Shown piece after piece: positions 21,621 to 28,999 of a stretch of DNA of 64,000 nucleotides; position 1 is the first letter of the stretch, and each line of letters begins with the position of its first letter. A program made the position numbers and the translations under genes. This stretch comes from Gemmatimonadota bacterium (lineage in GTDB: Bacteria > Gemmatimonadota > Gemmatimonadetes > Gemmatimonadales > Gemmatimonadaceae), in the NCBI GenBank assembly GCA_028287235.1, contig JAQBQB010000023.1:124001-188000 (forward strand), given 5' to 3'. Under the pieces are notes generated by a model, which made no database searches, was not told the DNA's origin, and saw only the letters and a program-made list of their open reading frames with translations.

Positions 21621-22229
21621 CTAGTGGTTCCCGAAGCTCTCGCCGCGGCTCGATGCGTCGTTGGCGTTGCCGGAGTTGCCGAGGTTGTTGTTCGGCCGGC
21701 GCTCACCACCTAACGAGCTGTTGCCACCGCGCGTGCCTTGGGTGTTGGCGCTCACACCGTCGTTCTGGTTGTCGATCGCCACCTGGCGGTCGGCGTTGGA
21801 GGCGGCTCCGCGGGAGTTCTGAAAGCTGCCTTCCTGATTGCTGCCAGATCCGCCGCTGTTCGTCTGTGAGGCGCCGCGCCCGCGCGACTGGCCGCGCGCT
21901 TCACCGCCGCGACGTCCGATCGCGGCCATGTGCTCGCGATTGCGGCTTACCGCGACGCCGCCCTTTCGGCCGGCTTCGCGCGCTTCACCGGAATCGAATT
22001 CGTGCGCGGTGCCCTTGGCGTGCGCCGCTTTGCCGCCTTTGCTGGCGATCTCTTTCTGTTTATCGCGATCCATGGACGCAAAACCGCGATTGCTCCGGGT
22101 GCGCGCCTGAGCGCCGCCCTGCGAGCCGTTTTGACGTGCGCTGTCGCTGGAGACGTCGCGCTGCCCGCCACGGTTGGTGTTGTCACCCGCCGCCGTGTTG
22201 CGATCGTCGTTGCCCGGTCTATTCGGCAT
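21621..22229 (-). CDS. KGG-repeat stress protein with a disordered Asn/Gly/Ser-rich tail
   Basis: 202-residue hydrophilic protein. The middle (residues 48-110) contains the YciG/GsiB-type repeats: RGFASMDRDKQKEIASKGGK, GEAREAGRKGGVAVSRN, and EHMAAIGRRGGEARGQ. Such proteins accumulate in stress and resemble plant LEA group 1 proteins. The flanks are almost pure Asn, Gly, Ser, Gln, Asp and Arg, and the C-terminal half (from about 115) is unusually long for the family and predicted to be fully disordered. The ATG has AGGAGGAGC upstream, a very strong ribosome-binding site, which suggests abundant expression. A terminator follows. Confidence 0.85.
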   Translation of the reverse strand: MPNRPGNDDRNTAAGDNTNRGGQRDVSSDSARQNGSQGGAQARTRSNRGFASMDRDKQKEIASKGGKAAHAKGTAHEFDSGEAREAGRKGGVAVSRNREHMAAIGRRGGEARGQSRGRGASQTNSGGSGSNQEGSFQNSRGAASNADRQVAIDNQNDGVSANTQGTRGGNSSLGGERRPNNNLGNSGNANDASSRGESFGNH

Positions 22230-22504
22230 CCTGCTCCTCCTAAAGATTTGGCTCTTTCCGATCGTGGACGTTCAGTCCCGCAACGTGCATTCGGGCCAGA
22301 CGCCGTGTGCTACAGGCCCCCCCGGGCCGACTTGCGGACTGTACAAGTGCAAATGACGGACCGGAGCGTTGCCGGACGGGGGAAAGTTGCCGCTAGCCCG
22401 CCGTGGTCTGTGTTCCAAGCAAGGTCAGTACCTCCGTATGCTGTCGCGCGAATCGACTCTTTCACGCGAGCGGACCGCGCGGCAAGAACCGGTCCCGCGA
22501 CGGC

Positions 22505-22510
22505 TATATT
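22505..22510 (+). promoter_or_regulatory. Candidate leaderless -10 element for RNase Z
   Basis: TATATT, seven bases, then the ATG at 22518, without a Shine-Dalgarno. The rest of the 288-base gap after the KGG gene (22230-22504) shows no gene that I can support. Confidence 0.55.
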
Positions 22511-22517
22511 CTGCTCC

Positions 22518-23444
22518 ATGTCTTTGCACATTCGTCTTCTCGGGACGTCGGCGTCACGCCCCACAGTGGAGCGGAACGTCTCGTCGCTCGCGATTCACCG
22601 CGAGGGAGAGACGCTGATGTTCGATTGCGGCGAAGGCACGCAACGGCAGATGATGCGCTACGGCGTGTCGTTCGCGCTCGAGGACATCTTCTTCACCCAC
22701 ATGCACGCCGACCACCTGCTCGGCGTGATCGGGCTGATGCGCACGATGGCCCTCCAGGGCCGCACCGAGCGTTTACGCCTGTGGGGGCCGCGCGGCGCGA
22801 GCCGGGTGCTCAAGCGCGCCGAAGGGCTAGGCTTCGAGCGGACGACCTTTCCGTTAGAGATCCTTGAAGTCGACGCGGGCCAGCGCATCGAACGGACGGG
22901 GTACGCGATCGCCGCCTTCGCCGTGGACCACCGCGGCTCGGCGTCGCTCGGCTACGCCTTGGTGGAGGAGGAGCGGAAGGGGCGGTTCAACCCCGACCTG
23001 GCGCGCGAGCTCGGGATTCCGGAAGGGCCGCTCTGGGGGCAGATCCACCGCGGCCTCGCCGTCACGCTCGACGACGGCCGCGTGATCGAGCCGCATGTGC
23101 TCGTGGGCGAGAAGCGCGCGGGGCGGACGGTGGTCTTCACGGGCGACACCCGGCCGTGCGCCGCGACGATCGACGCGGCCCGCGGCGCCGACCTGCTCAT
23201 CCACGAGGCCACGTTCGGCGACGAGGAGGCCGTGCGCGCGCTGGAGACGGGGCATTCCACGGCGCGCGAAGCCGCCCAGGTGGCGCGCGACGCGGGAGTG
23301 CGCCGGCTGCTGCTCACCCACTTCTCCGCGCGCTACTCGCGCGACGCGATCGAGCTGCAGCGCGAGGCGAAGAGCGTATTTCCCGACACCGTTGCCGGGA
23401 AAGATGGAATGGAGATCGAGGTGGCGTTTGCCGACGGCGGCTGA
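22518..23444 (+). CDS. rnz: Ribonuclease Z
   Basis: 308-residue metallo-beta-lactamase-fold endonuclease that removes 3' trailers from tRNA precursors. This is a needed activity here, since the two tRNA genes in the window do not encode CCA. Zinc ligands are visible as HMHADH (61-66), DHRGS, the Asp in VFTGDTRPC and the His in LLTHFSARY. IHEATFGDEE is the HEAT motif of the RNase Z / ElaC group. Length is that of the short bacterial form. The stop abuts the convergent small gene on the other strand. Confidence 0.94.
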   Translation: MSLHIRLLGTSASRPTVERNVSSLAIHREGETLMFDCGEGTQRQMMRYGVSFALEDIFFTHMHADHLLGVIGLMRTMALQGRTERLRLWGPRGASRVLKRAEGLGFERTTFPLEILEVDAGQRIERTGYAIAAFAVDHRGSASLGYALVEEERKGRFNPDLARELGIPEGPLWGQIHRGLAVTLDDGRVIEPHVLVGEKRAGRTVVFTGDTRPCAATIDAARGADLLIHEATFGDEEAVRALETGHSTAREAAQVARDAGVRRLLLTHFSARYSRDAIELQREAKSVFPDTVAGKDGMEIEVAFADGG

Positions 23445-23735
23445 CTAGCCGTTCGAGGCGGCGCGCGGCAAGAGCGGGTCAGGCCTCGAGATCTTCATCG
23501 AGCGCCGATACAGGGTCTGAAGATCCTCGTCCTTGAGCGATTCCAGGACTTTCGTCTTCGACAGATGCGACGTCACGCTGCGCGCTTCGGGGCCGTTGCT
23601 GATGTACCAGTTGTAGCGGTCGAGCCGAGAGCTCGCGCCGGCGGGGTGGCGGAAGATCACCATCGCGTTGCTCGAGCCGGGGAGGTCGACGTCCACGCCC
23701 CAGCTGATGCCGTCGGGGGAATGCCAGGTTCTCAT
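23445..23735 (-). CDS. Conserved small protein of unknown function, 96 residues
   Basis: Small soluble protein starting MRTWHSPDGISWGVDVDLPG and containing AMVIFRHPAGASSRLDRYNW. It is rich in aromatic residues in a pattern that looks like a small beta fold. The C-terminal half is helical and charged. No named family is recognised. The ATG at 23735 is ten bases after the stop of the DUF2203 gene, and a TAACTT hexamer that includes that TAA stop lies seven bases upstream of it. An in-frame TTG at 23753 is less likely. It converges with rnz with no spare bases. Confidence 0.65.
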   Translation of the reverse strand: MRTWHSPDGISWGVDVDLPGSSNAMVIFRHPAGASSRLDRYNWYISNGPEARSVTSHLSKTKVLESLKDEDLQTLYRRSMKISRPDPLLPRAASNG

Positions 23736-23742
23736 GACGCGG

Positions 23743-23748
23743 AAGTTA
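23743..23748 (-). promoter_or_regulatory. Candidate leaderless -10 element overlapping a stop codon
   Basis: TAACTT followed by seven bases and the ATG at 23735. Its first three bases are the TAA stop of the upstream DUF2203 gene. Confidence 0.4.
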
Positions 23749-24147
23749 ACCAACCAGCTCGGGAAAGAGCGGCTGGCGACCCGCGTAGCCGGCGTCGACT
23801 TCGTGCCAGAACTGCACTTCCGGCTCGCCCAGGCGCCAGCAGAGCAGCACGTGGCGGCCGCTCATCTCGCTGGGGAAATCCACCAGGCCGAGCCGCCGGT
23901 CCTTGAGCTGAATGCCAAGCGCTTCGAGCTCTCGCTGATAGCCGTCGAGCTCACGCGCGAGCAACTGCGCTTCGCGCTCGAGCTGCTCGGCGCGATCGCG
24001 CGGGTCGTCGGGGCGCGCCGTGGACGCGACGAGGTCGAGCTCCAGAATCGCCTCGCGCCACCGGCGGTGCTGCGCGACGACGTCTTCGACGATTCTCCGA
24101 ACCAATGGGAGGGTCCGATTCGACTGCTCAACGGTAAAGAGATGCAT
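23746..24147 (-). CDS. DUF2203-family protein
   Basis: 133-residue protein with the DUF2203 beginning MHLFTVEQSNRTLPLVRRIV, a long charged helix region (DPRDRAEQLEREAQLLAREL), and the conserved end LGLVDFPSEMSGRHVLLCWR and GEPEVQFWHEVDAGYAGRQP. The family is widespread but its function is not established. The ATG at 24147 matches the family start. The frame stays open further upstream, through repeat-rich sequence that is not coding. The upstream gap contains the telomere-like inverted repeats described separately. Confidence 0.85.
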   Translation of the reverse strand: MHLFTVEQSNRTLPLVRRIVEDVVAQHRRWREAILELDLVASTARPDDPRDRAEQLEREAQLLARELDGYQRELEALGIQLKDRRLGLVDFPSEMSGRHVLLCWRLGEPEVQFWHEVDAGYAGRQPLFPELVG

Positions 24148-24159
24148 CAAACGACAGGA

Positions 24160-24310
24160 TTTAGGGGGTGGGGCATACGGTTTGGGGTAGGTGTGCGGCG
24201 CGTCAGGGGCGCGCCGCCCGGTATGGGGATGCCGACAAGTCTTCTCGTCGAGTCGCGCCAACGGCGCGACGTACCATCCCTAAACCCTATACCCCAAACC
24301 CTACACCCTG
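24160..24310. repeat. Telomere-like inverted repeat element in an intergenic gap
   Basis: The gap between the thioesterase and DUF2203 genes begins and ends with G/T-rich and C/A-rich telomere-like runs. The left arm (24160-24195) contains GGTTTGGGGTA at 24179-24189. The right arm (24277-24310) is a run of CCCTAAA/CCCTATA/CCCCAAA-type units with the exact complement TACCCCAAACC at 24290-24300. The 100 bases between them include a perfect hairpin GTCGCGCC-AAC-GGCGCGAC (24252-24270). Nothing here looks coding. Confidence 0.65.
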
Positions 24311-24316
24311 CTTCTT

Positions 24317-24805
24317 TCACGCTTTCTGTTTCTCCTCAGCCTGTCGCTCTTCGAGGCGCCGTTGGCGCCGCTGCTTCGCCGCCTCGTACCGCCTGAGCTC
24401 ATCCTCCGTTTCCGGCAAGAGCTCGGGTACCTCCACGGGACGACCGTTTCGGTCGACGGCAACGAACGTGAGGTAGCAGGAATTCGTGTGCCGTCTGTTG
24501 CCCGTCAACAGGTCTTCCGCCTCCACGCGCACACCCACTTCCATCGACGATCGACCCGCGAAGTTGACGCTCGATCGCATGATCAGCAAGTCGCCCAGGT
24601 GAATGGGCTCGCGAAAGTCGACGCGATCAATGGAAGCGGTCACGACGCTGTTGCGGCTGTGACGATAGGCGGAGATCGCGGCGCACTTGTCCATCATCGA
24701 CAGCACGACCCCTCCGAACACGTGGCCCATGTTGTTGGCGTGCTCGGGCATCATGAGCTCGGAAGTCTCGTGCTGGCTGTCGCGAACGGGCTTGGTGGTG
24801 CGCAT
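24317..24805 (-). CDS. Acyl-CoA thioesterase (hot-dog fold, YciA/BACH type)
   Basis: 162-residue single hot-dog domain enzyme that hydrolyses acyl-CoA. Family features are the start RDSQHETSELMMPEHANNMG, HVFGGVVLSMMDKCAAISAY, with the catalytic Asp in MMDK, ASIDRVDFREPIHLGDLL, and NSCYLTFVAVD. The tail is Arg/Glu/Gln-rich. The first 60 codons are overlapped in another frame by the end of the upstream lipoprotein gene. The thioesterase frame is clearly the conserved one here, so the overlap is probably an artefact or a frameshift in the neighbour. Chain-length preference cannot be read from the sequence. Confidence 0.9.
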   Translation of the reverse strand: MRTTKPVRDSQHETSELMMPEHANNMGHVFGGVVLSMMDKCAAISAYRHSRNSVVTASIDRVDFREPIHLGDLLIMRSSVNFAGRSSMEVGVRVEAEDLLTGNRRHTNSCYLTFVAVDRNGRPVEVPELLPETEDELRRYEAAKQRRQRRLEERQAEEKQKA

Positions 24806-25973
24806 GGCTGATCACGAGAAAAAGGTTCGGCGCGGCGCGGCGTGCGGCGACGCGCGTGTTCTCATCATACGACGCCGCCTGGTTGAACGCCCGAGTCAGG
24901 GCTTTGCGGTCGGCGGGGGTTACCGGTGGGCGGTCGAGCCAAGTGACGTACCGCAGCGGCGCGGTCACCGCGCCGATGGGCCACTCCATCTTCGACGAGT
25001 CGGCAATCGACAGGCGCGCGATCTGGCCCGACGTGTCGTAGCGCGCGAGCACCTGATACCCGGGGCCATTCCACCGGTCGTTTCCGGCGTCGTCGGTCGT
25101 CGGCGCGTCGGCGCGAAGCGCGCGCCACCAATCGACCACGTCGACGGCGAGCGGATCGAGCTCCACGATGTTGCCCGCCGCACCCACGCCGTGGCCGGGA
25201 ACGCCGAAGCTCACCGCCGGACGGCCGTTCACCGCGGTGAGCGAGAAGCTGCGCTCGTCGAATTGCAGTTGCCGTAGCGCGTCGGCGGCACGGCGATCGT
25301 CGCCCTGCAGCGAGGCACGAGCGCGCACGATCGAATCACGCGTGGCCTCGTAGACTCTGCGTCCGTTCGCGGCAACGCGGATGCCTGTCGCCTCGCCAAA
25401 CAGATCGGCGACGCGCGCCTCCCTGCCCGACCGGAGATCGAGCACGCCGCGGCGGGTGGAGTGCCACGGACGCCGGTTCGGCAAGCCCACGTCGACATGG
25501 TATTCATACGATAGATACGGACCATCGACGTCGAGAATGTCGACCTCAGCCGTGGCCGACGTACTCGGCTGTGCGCTGCCTTCGTCGTTTGGCGCGAGAG
25601 GTCGTTCGTCGGGATGCGCGCGCGCGTACGCGGCGGCGATGCGCGGAACGGTCGTGTCGGCGAACACCAGCGCGCTGTCGCCCGTGACGAGGTCGCGGCG
25701 ATAGAGACGCTCGCCGAGGAGGAGCGCGTCGTCGTACGAGAGATCGGTGGCGGCGGTGTAGAGCTCGTAGTACCGGCCGTCGAAGCGCGCGAGGATGAGC
25801 GGAACGCCGCGCATGCGCGTCTCGCCGGAGGTGGTCGTCACCCAGAACGTCGAGTCGGCGCTGTTGACGAGAAACTCAGCGCGGGGCGGCGGTGCGTCGA
25901 CCTTGGCGGCGCGCGAGGCGGAGCAGCCGGCGAGGACGATGAGCGCGGCGCGGCGAAGGCGAGGGACGAGCAT
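24627..25973 (-). CDS. Predicted lipoprotein of unknown function, probable 3' frameshift
   Basis: Lipoprotein signal MLVPRLRRAALIVLAGC, with a good lipobox LAGC and Cys17. The mature part is a soluble domain with DILDVDGPYLSYEYHVDVGL and RRGVLDLRSGREARVADLFG, which recalls RsiV/DUF3298-like domains but is too weak to name. The last 60 or so residues are Arg/Gln-rich and lie antisense-like inside the thioesterase gene in another frame. At the run of five T (24819-24823) the removal of one base would end the protein NLFS-stop at 24812, six bases before the thioesterase ATG. I regard the natural end as near 24812. TATATT seven bases before the ATG suggests a leaderless start. Confidence 0.65.
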   Translation of the reverse strand: MLVPRLRRAALIVLAGCSASRAAKVDAPPPRAEFLVNSADSTFWVTTTSGETRMRGVPLILARFDGRYYELYTAATDLSYDDALLLGERLYRRDLVTGDSALVFADTTVPRIAAAYARAHPDERPLAPNDEGSAQPSTSATAEVDILDVDGPYLSYEYHVDVGLPNRRPWHSTRRGVLDLRSGREARVADLFGEATGIRVAANGRRVYEATRDSIVRARASLQGDDRRAADALRQLQFDERSFSLTAVNGRPAVSFGVPGHGVGAAGNIVELDPLAVDVVDWWRALRADAPTTDDAGNDRWNGPGYQVLARYDTSGQIARLSIADSSKMEWPIGAVTAPLRYVTWLDRPPVTPADRKALTRAFNQAASYDENTRVAARRAAPNLFLVISHAHHQARSRQPARDFRAHDARARQQHGPRVRRGRAVDDGQVRRDLRLSSQPQQRRDRFH

Positions 25974-25980
25974 CGTGGCA

Positions 25981-25986
25981 AATATA
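25981..25986 (-). promoter_or_regulatory. Candidate leaderless -10 element
   Basis: TATATT, seven bases, then the ATG at 25973 of the lipoprotein gene. No Shine-Dalgarno. Confidence 0.5.
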
Positions 25987-26065
25987 CTGTGCAGGCGGCT
26001 TGTCATCCCACGGAATGACGAGCCGTCAGTGGCTTACATTTCACATCTCTCCTTCCCGGCTCTCC

Positions 26066-27286
26066 ATGTCTGGCATTCGCCGTTCCCTGCTCGCTCTCTG
26101 CATTGCTGCCGCTTGCACCCCCAGCGAACACGCCGATCAGGCGTCAAAGCCCGTGGGTACAGCCGCGGGCACGGTCGACACCAGCCACGCCGTCGCGAGC
26201 ACGCCCGCGGCGAGCGTTTCGGCGAGTGTTCCCGCGAGCGCGCCGGCAGCGAGCGGCAAGGCCGCCGATCCGCTTCCATCGACCGCGGTGCGCGCGCTGT
26301 ACGTGAATCGCTGGGCGTCGCAGAGCAGGAAGCGCATGGCGAAGCTGATCGCGGCGGCGGACGAGACGGAGATCAACGCGCTCGTGATCGACATGAAGGA
26401 CGAGTTCGGGTTGAACTACAAATCCGAAAACGCCGACTTCGTGAAGAACGCCGGCACGGCGACGGTGGTGCGCGACGTGAAGGGCCTGCTCGACACGCTC
26501 AAGGCGCACGACATTCTGCCGATCGCGCGCATCGTCGTGTTCAAGGATTCGGTGACGGCGCGCGTCCATCCGGAATGGACGATCCGCAAAGCCGACAACT
26601 CGATCTGGCGCGACAAGAAGGGCATCGCGTGGGTGAACCCGTACCACCGCGAGCTGTGGGCCTACAACATCGGCGTGGCGGAAGAGCTGGTGAAGCTCGG
26701 CTTCGGCGAAGTGCAGTTCGACTACATCCGCTTTCCCGAGCCGTATCCAAGCCTGCCGCCGCAGGTCTTTCCCGAATCAAAGGGACTCTCCAAACCCGAC
26801 GCGCTCGGCGCCTACCTGAAGGAGGCGAAGGAGCGTCTCAACAAGCTCGGCGTGCGCTCCACGGCGGACATCTTCGGTCTCGTCACCACGGTGGGCGGAC
26901 CGCTCGAGGTGGGACAGCAGTGGGAGAAGGTGGCGCCCAACCTCGACGTCGTGCTGCCGATGACCTACCCGTCGCACTATCCGCACGGCGAGCTCGGCGT
27001 GGCGAACCCCAATGCCGAGCCGTATGCGATCATCTTCAAGTCGATTGCCCGGGCGCGCGAGCGCGACAAGAAATTAGGGATCTCTGAAGCCGAGCACATT
27101 CGGCCGTGGCTGCAGGCGTTCACGCTGGGGAAGCCGGCGTACGGTCCGGAGCAGCTCGAGGCGCAGAAGAAAGCGGTGTACGACGCCGGCTACGACGGCT
27201 GGGTGCTGTGGAACCCGGGCTCGATCTACGATGTCTTCATGCCCGCGCTGGAAAAGACGCTCGTCTCGCGAAAGAAGACGATGTAG
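26066..27286 (+). CDS. Putative glycoside hydrolase lipoprotein (DUF4015 type)
   Basis: 406 residues. A lipoprotein signal (MSGIRRSLLALCIAAAC) and an Ala/Ser/Val-rich linker to about residue 70 are followed by a TIM-barrel domain of the DUF4015 (GHL) family. Its strands read RALYVNRWASQSRKRMAKLI, ALVIDMKDEFGLNYKSE, LPIARIVVFKDS, IAWVNPYHRELWAYNIGVAE, FGEVQFDYIRFPEPYPS, and the C-terminal GYDGWVLWNPGSIYD. The Asp in VQFDYIRFPE is the conserved acidic residue of the family. The substrate is not established for the family and none is evident here. It converges with the CarboxypepD-like gene with seven bases between them. Confidence 0.88.
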   Translation: MSGIRRSLLALCIAAACTPSEHADQASKPVGTAAGTVDTSHAVASTPAASVSASVPASAPAASGKAADPLPSTAVRALYVNRWASQSRKRMAKLIAAADETEINALVIDMKDEFGLNYKSENADFVKNAGTATVVRDVKGLLDTLKAHDILPIARIVVFKDSVTARVHPEWTIRKADNSIWRDKKGIAWVNPYHRELWAYNIGVAEELVKLGFGEVQFDYIRFPEPYPSLPPQVFPESKGLSKPDALGAYLKEAKERLNKLGVRSTADIFGLVTTVGGPLEVGQQWEKVAPNLDVVLPMTYPSHYPHGELGVANPNAEPYAIIFKSIARARERDKKLGISEAEHIRPWLQAFTLGKPAYGPEQLEAQKKAVYDAGYDGWVLWNPGSIYDVFMPALEKTLVSRKKTM

Positions 27287-27293
27287 CGCGTCG

Positions 27294-28973
27294 CTACCGA
27301 ACGATGAGTGTGACCGCCATCAGCCGGCTGGCCCACTCGACGCGCATGTCGGCGGTGCCGGCGTCGCTCACGCCGTGCAGGCGAACGGGCTGCGTCATGG
27401 GCGCGCCGCAGACGGCGAAGCGTCCGTCGTCGTCCACGTCGGCGGTGCGATCGGGCTTGAGCTGATCGGCGGCGGGCGACGTCTGACTCCAGTGGGCTTC
27501 GATGCGGGCGCTGAGCACCGCGCCGCCGTCGGCGTCGGTAACGCGCCCGAGCAGAATGCCGGTGCCGTCGGGAATCACTTGGCCGTGACAACGCGCCCCG
27601 AGCACTTCGAGCACGCCGAAGTAGAAGATGAGCACCGGCTCGACGCGTTGTTTGGTGGCGTCGACACCGGCCCACCCCCGCGTCACGCCGACCGCCGCCA
27701 GCGTGCTGTCGGCGGCGCGCACCGCATAGCGGCCCGGCACCACGTCGGGAATCACGAAGTATCCGAGGGAGTCGGTGGTCGTCGTGTCGGAGGTGTTCTC
27801 GAGCCACACGCGCGCGCCAACGCCCGGCCGTCCGTTGAGCTGCGTCACCTGGCCCGTCACCTCGCGAAGGCTCGTGCCTGGCACGTGCGTTCCTTTCCAG
27901 TCGGACCACGCCACGGCGCCGCCAAACTCGTGATAGGCGAGCAGGCGCGAGCTGCCGCGCTGCACTCGGTCGGGCAGGCGATGGCGCAGCTCGCCGGCGC
28001 GTGACGGATTGTCGAACGCGATCTGCGCGGACTTGATGCTCCACCGCTCGATCATCGGCGCGCCGTTGGGCATGGAGCGGAACACGATTTCTCCGCCGCT
28101 TCCTCGCGCCGCCGGCTCGAGACTGGTGTACTGGAACTCCATCGACCGCAGCTCGGGCGTTCCGCGGCGAAGCCAGAGCACGCCGGTGATGTCGACGAGC
28201 GTGTCGCGGCCGTGCTCGCCCACGGGCTCGAACGCGATGCCGACCTCGTCGCGCCGCGGGCCGCGTCCTTCGATGACGTGCATGCAGTGCGTGCCGGCGA
28301 ATGTCGGATCGAGCAGCACGCCTTCGTCGGGCGCGAAGAACGTCCGCTCGCCGTTCTTCGCCTCGAGCATGTAGCCTTCCTCGGCGAACGCCCATCCGGG
28401 TCGGCCCGCGACATACGACCGGTCGCCAAGCTGCGTGCGGCTGCGCACGGACTGGTGCGTCACCTGCCCGGTGAGCGCATCGATCTTTCGCGAGAAGGAC
28501 ACGACGCGAATGCTCGGCGGGGTCGCCTCGCGCGACACGACGCTCGCCAGCAGCGCGGCGCGCGCCTGCTCCCACGCGTCGAGCGCCTCGCCTGTTCCTT
28601 TCGCGCCGCCGCACACGCGCCGCCCCGACGCCGACATGGGCGCGAGCAGCGGCGGAAGCGTCGACATGCGAAGGGTGAACATGGTATCGTTCGCGGCCGG
28701 ATCGAACGCCAGCTCCTGCGGCCGGAATCCGATCCGCACGGCATGCAGGCGCGCCGAACCGACGAGGCGCATCACGGCGAACCGGCCCTTCTCGTCGCCC
28801 ACCGATCGCGCGAGGAAATTTCCGGCGGAGTCGGTCAGCCACACCACGGCGCCGGGGATCGGCTCACCCGACGCACTGTCGCGCACCGTGCCGCGCACGC
28901 GCTGCGCTGCCGCGGGTGTGGTCGCGACGACCGCCGACAATGCCAGGAGTACGACCACCACGAGGCGACTCAC
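27294..28973 (-). CDS. Exported protein with CarboxypepD regulatory-like domains
   Basis: 559 residues from a GTG at 28973. The signal peptide VSRLVVVVLLALSAVVATTP ends AAAQ. Directly after it comes a carboxypeptidase-regulatory-like beta sandwich (RVRGTVRDSASGEPIPGAVV, DEKGRFAVMRLVGSARLHAV). The middle part (about 130-370) is a domain seen in similar exported proteins, with DEGVLLDPTFAGTHCMHVIE. A second sandwich (TGQVTQLNGRPGVGARVWLE) and a third (GILLGRVTDADGGAVLSARI) follow. In Bacteroidetes and Gemmatimonadota such domains precede TonB receptors, but here there is no barrel, so a surface or periplasmic binding role is only a guess. The start follows the aminotransferase stop by 26 bases. 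Confidence 0.8.
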   Translation of the reverse strand: MSRLVVVVLLALSAVVATTPAAAQRVRGTVRDSASGEPIPGAVVWLTDSAGNFLARSVGDEKGRFAVMRLVGSARLHAVRIGFRPQELAFDPAANDTMFTLRMSTLPPLLAPMSASGRRVCGGAKGTGEALDAWEQARAALLASVVSREATPPSIRVVSFSRKIDALTGQVTHQSVRSRTQLGDRSYVAGRPGWAFAEEGYMLEAKNGERTFFAPDEGVLLDPTFAGTHCMHVIEGRGPRRDEVGIAFEPVGEHGRDTLVDITGVLWLRRGTPELRSMEFQYTSLEPAARGSGGEIVFRSMPNGAPMIERWSIKSAQIAFDNPSRAGELRHRLPDRVQRGSSRLLAYHEFGGAVAWSDWKGTHVPGTSLREVTGQVTQLNGRPGVGARVWLENTSDTTTTDSLGYFVIPDVVPGRYAVRAADSTLAAVGVTRGWAGVDATKQRVEPVLIFYFGVLEVLGARCHGQVIPDGTGILLGRVTDADGGAVLSARIEAHWSQTSPAADQLKPDRTADVDDDGRFAVCGAPMTQPVRLHGVSDAGTADMRVEWASRLMAVTLIVR

Positions 28974-28999
28974 TCCCGGCCCCCACCGGATGAGAAGCT

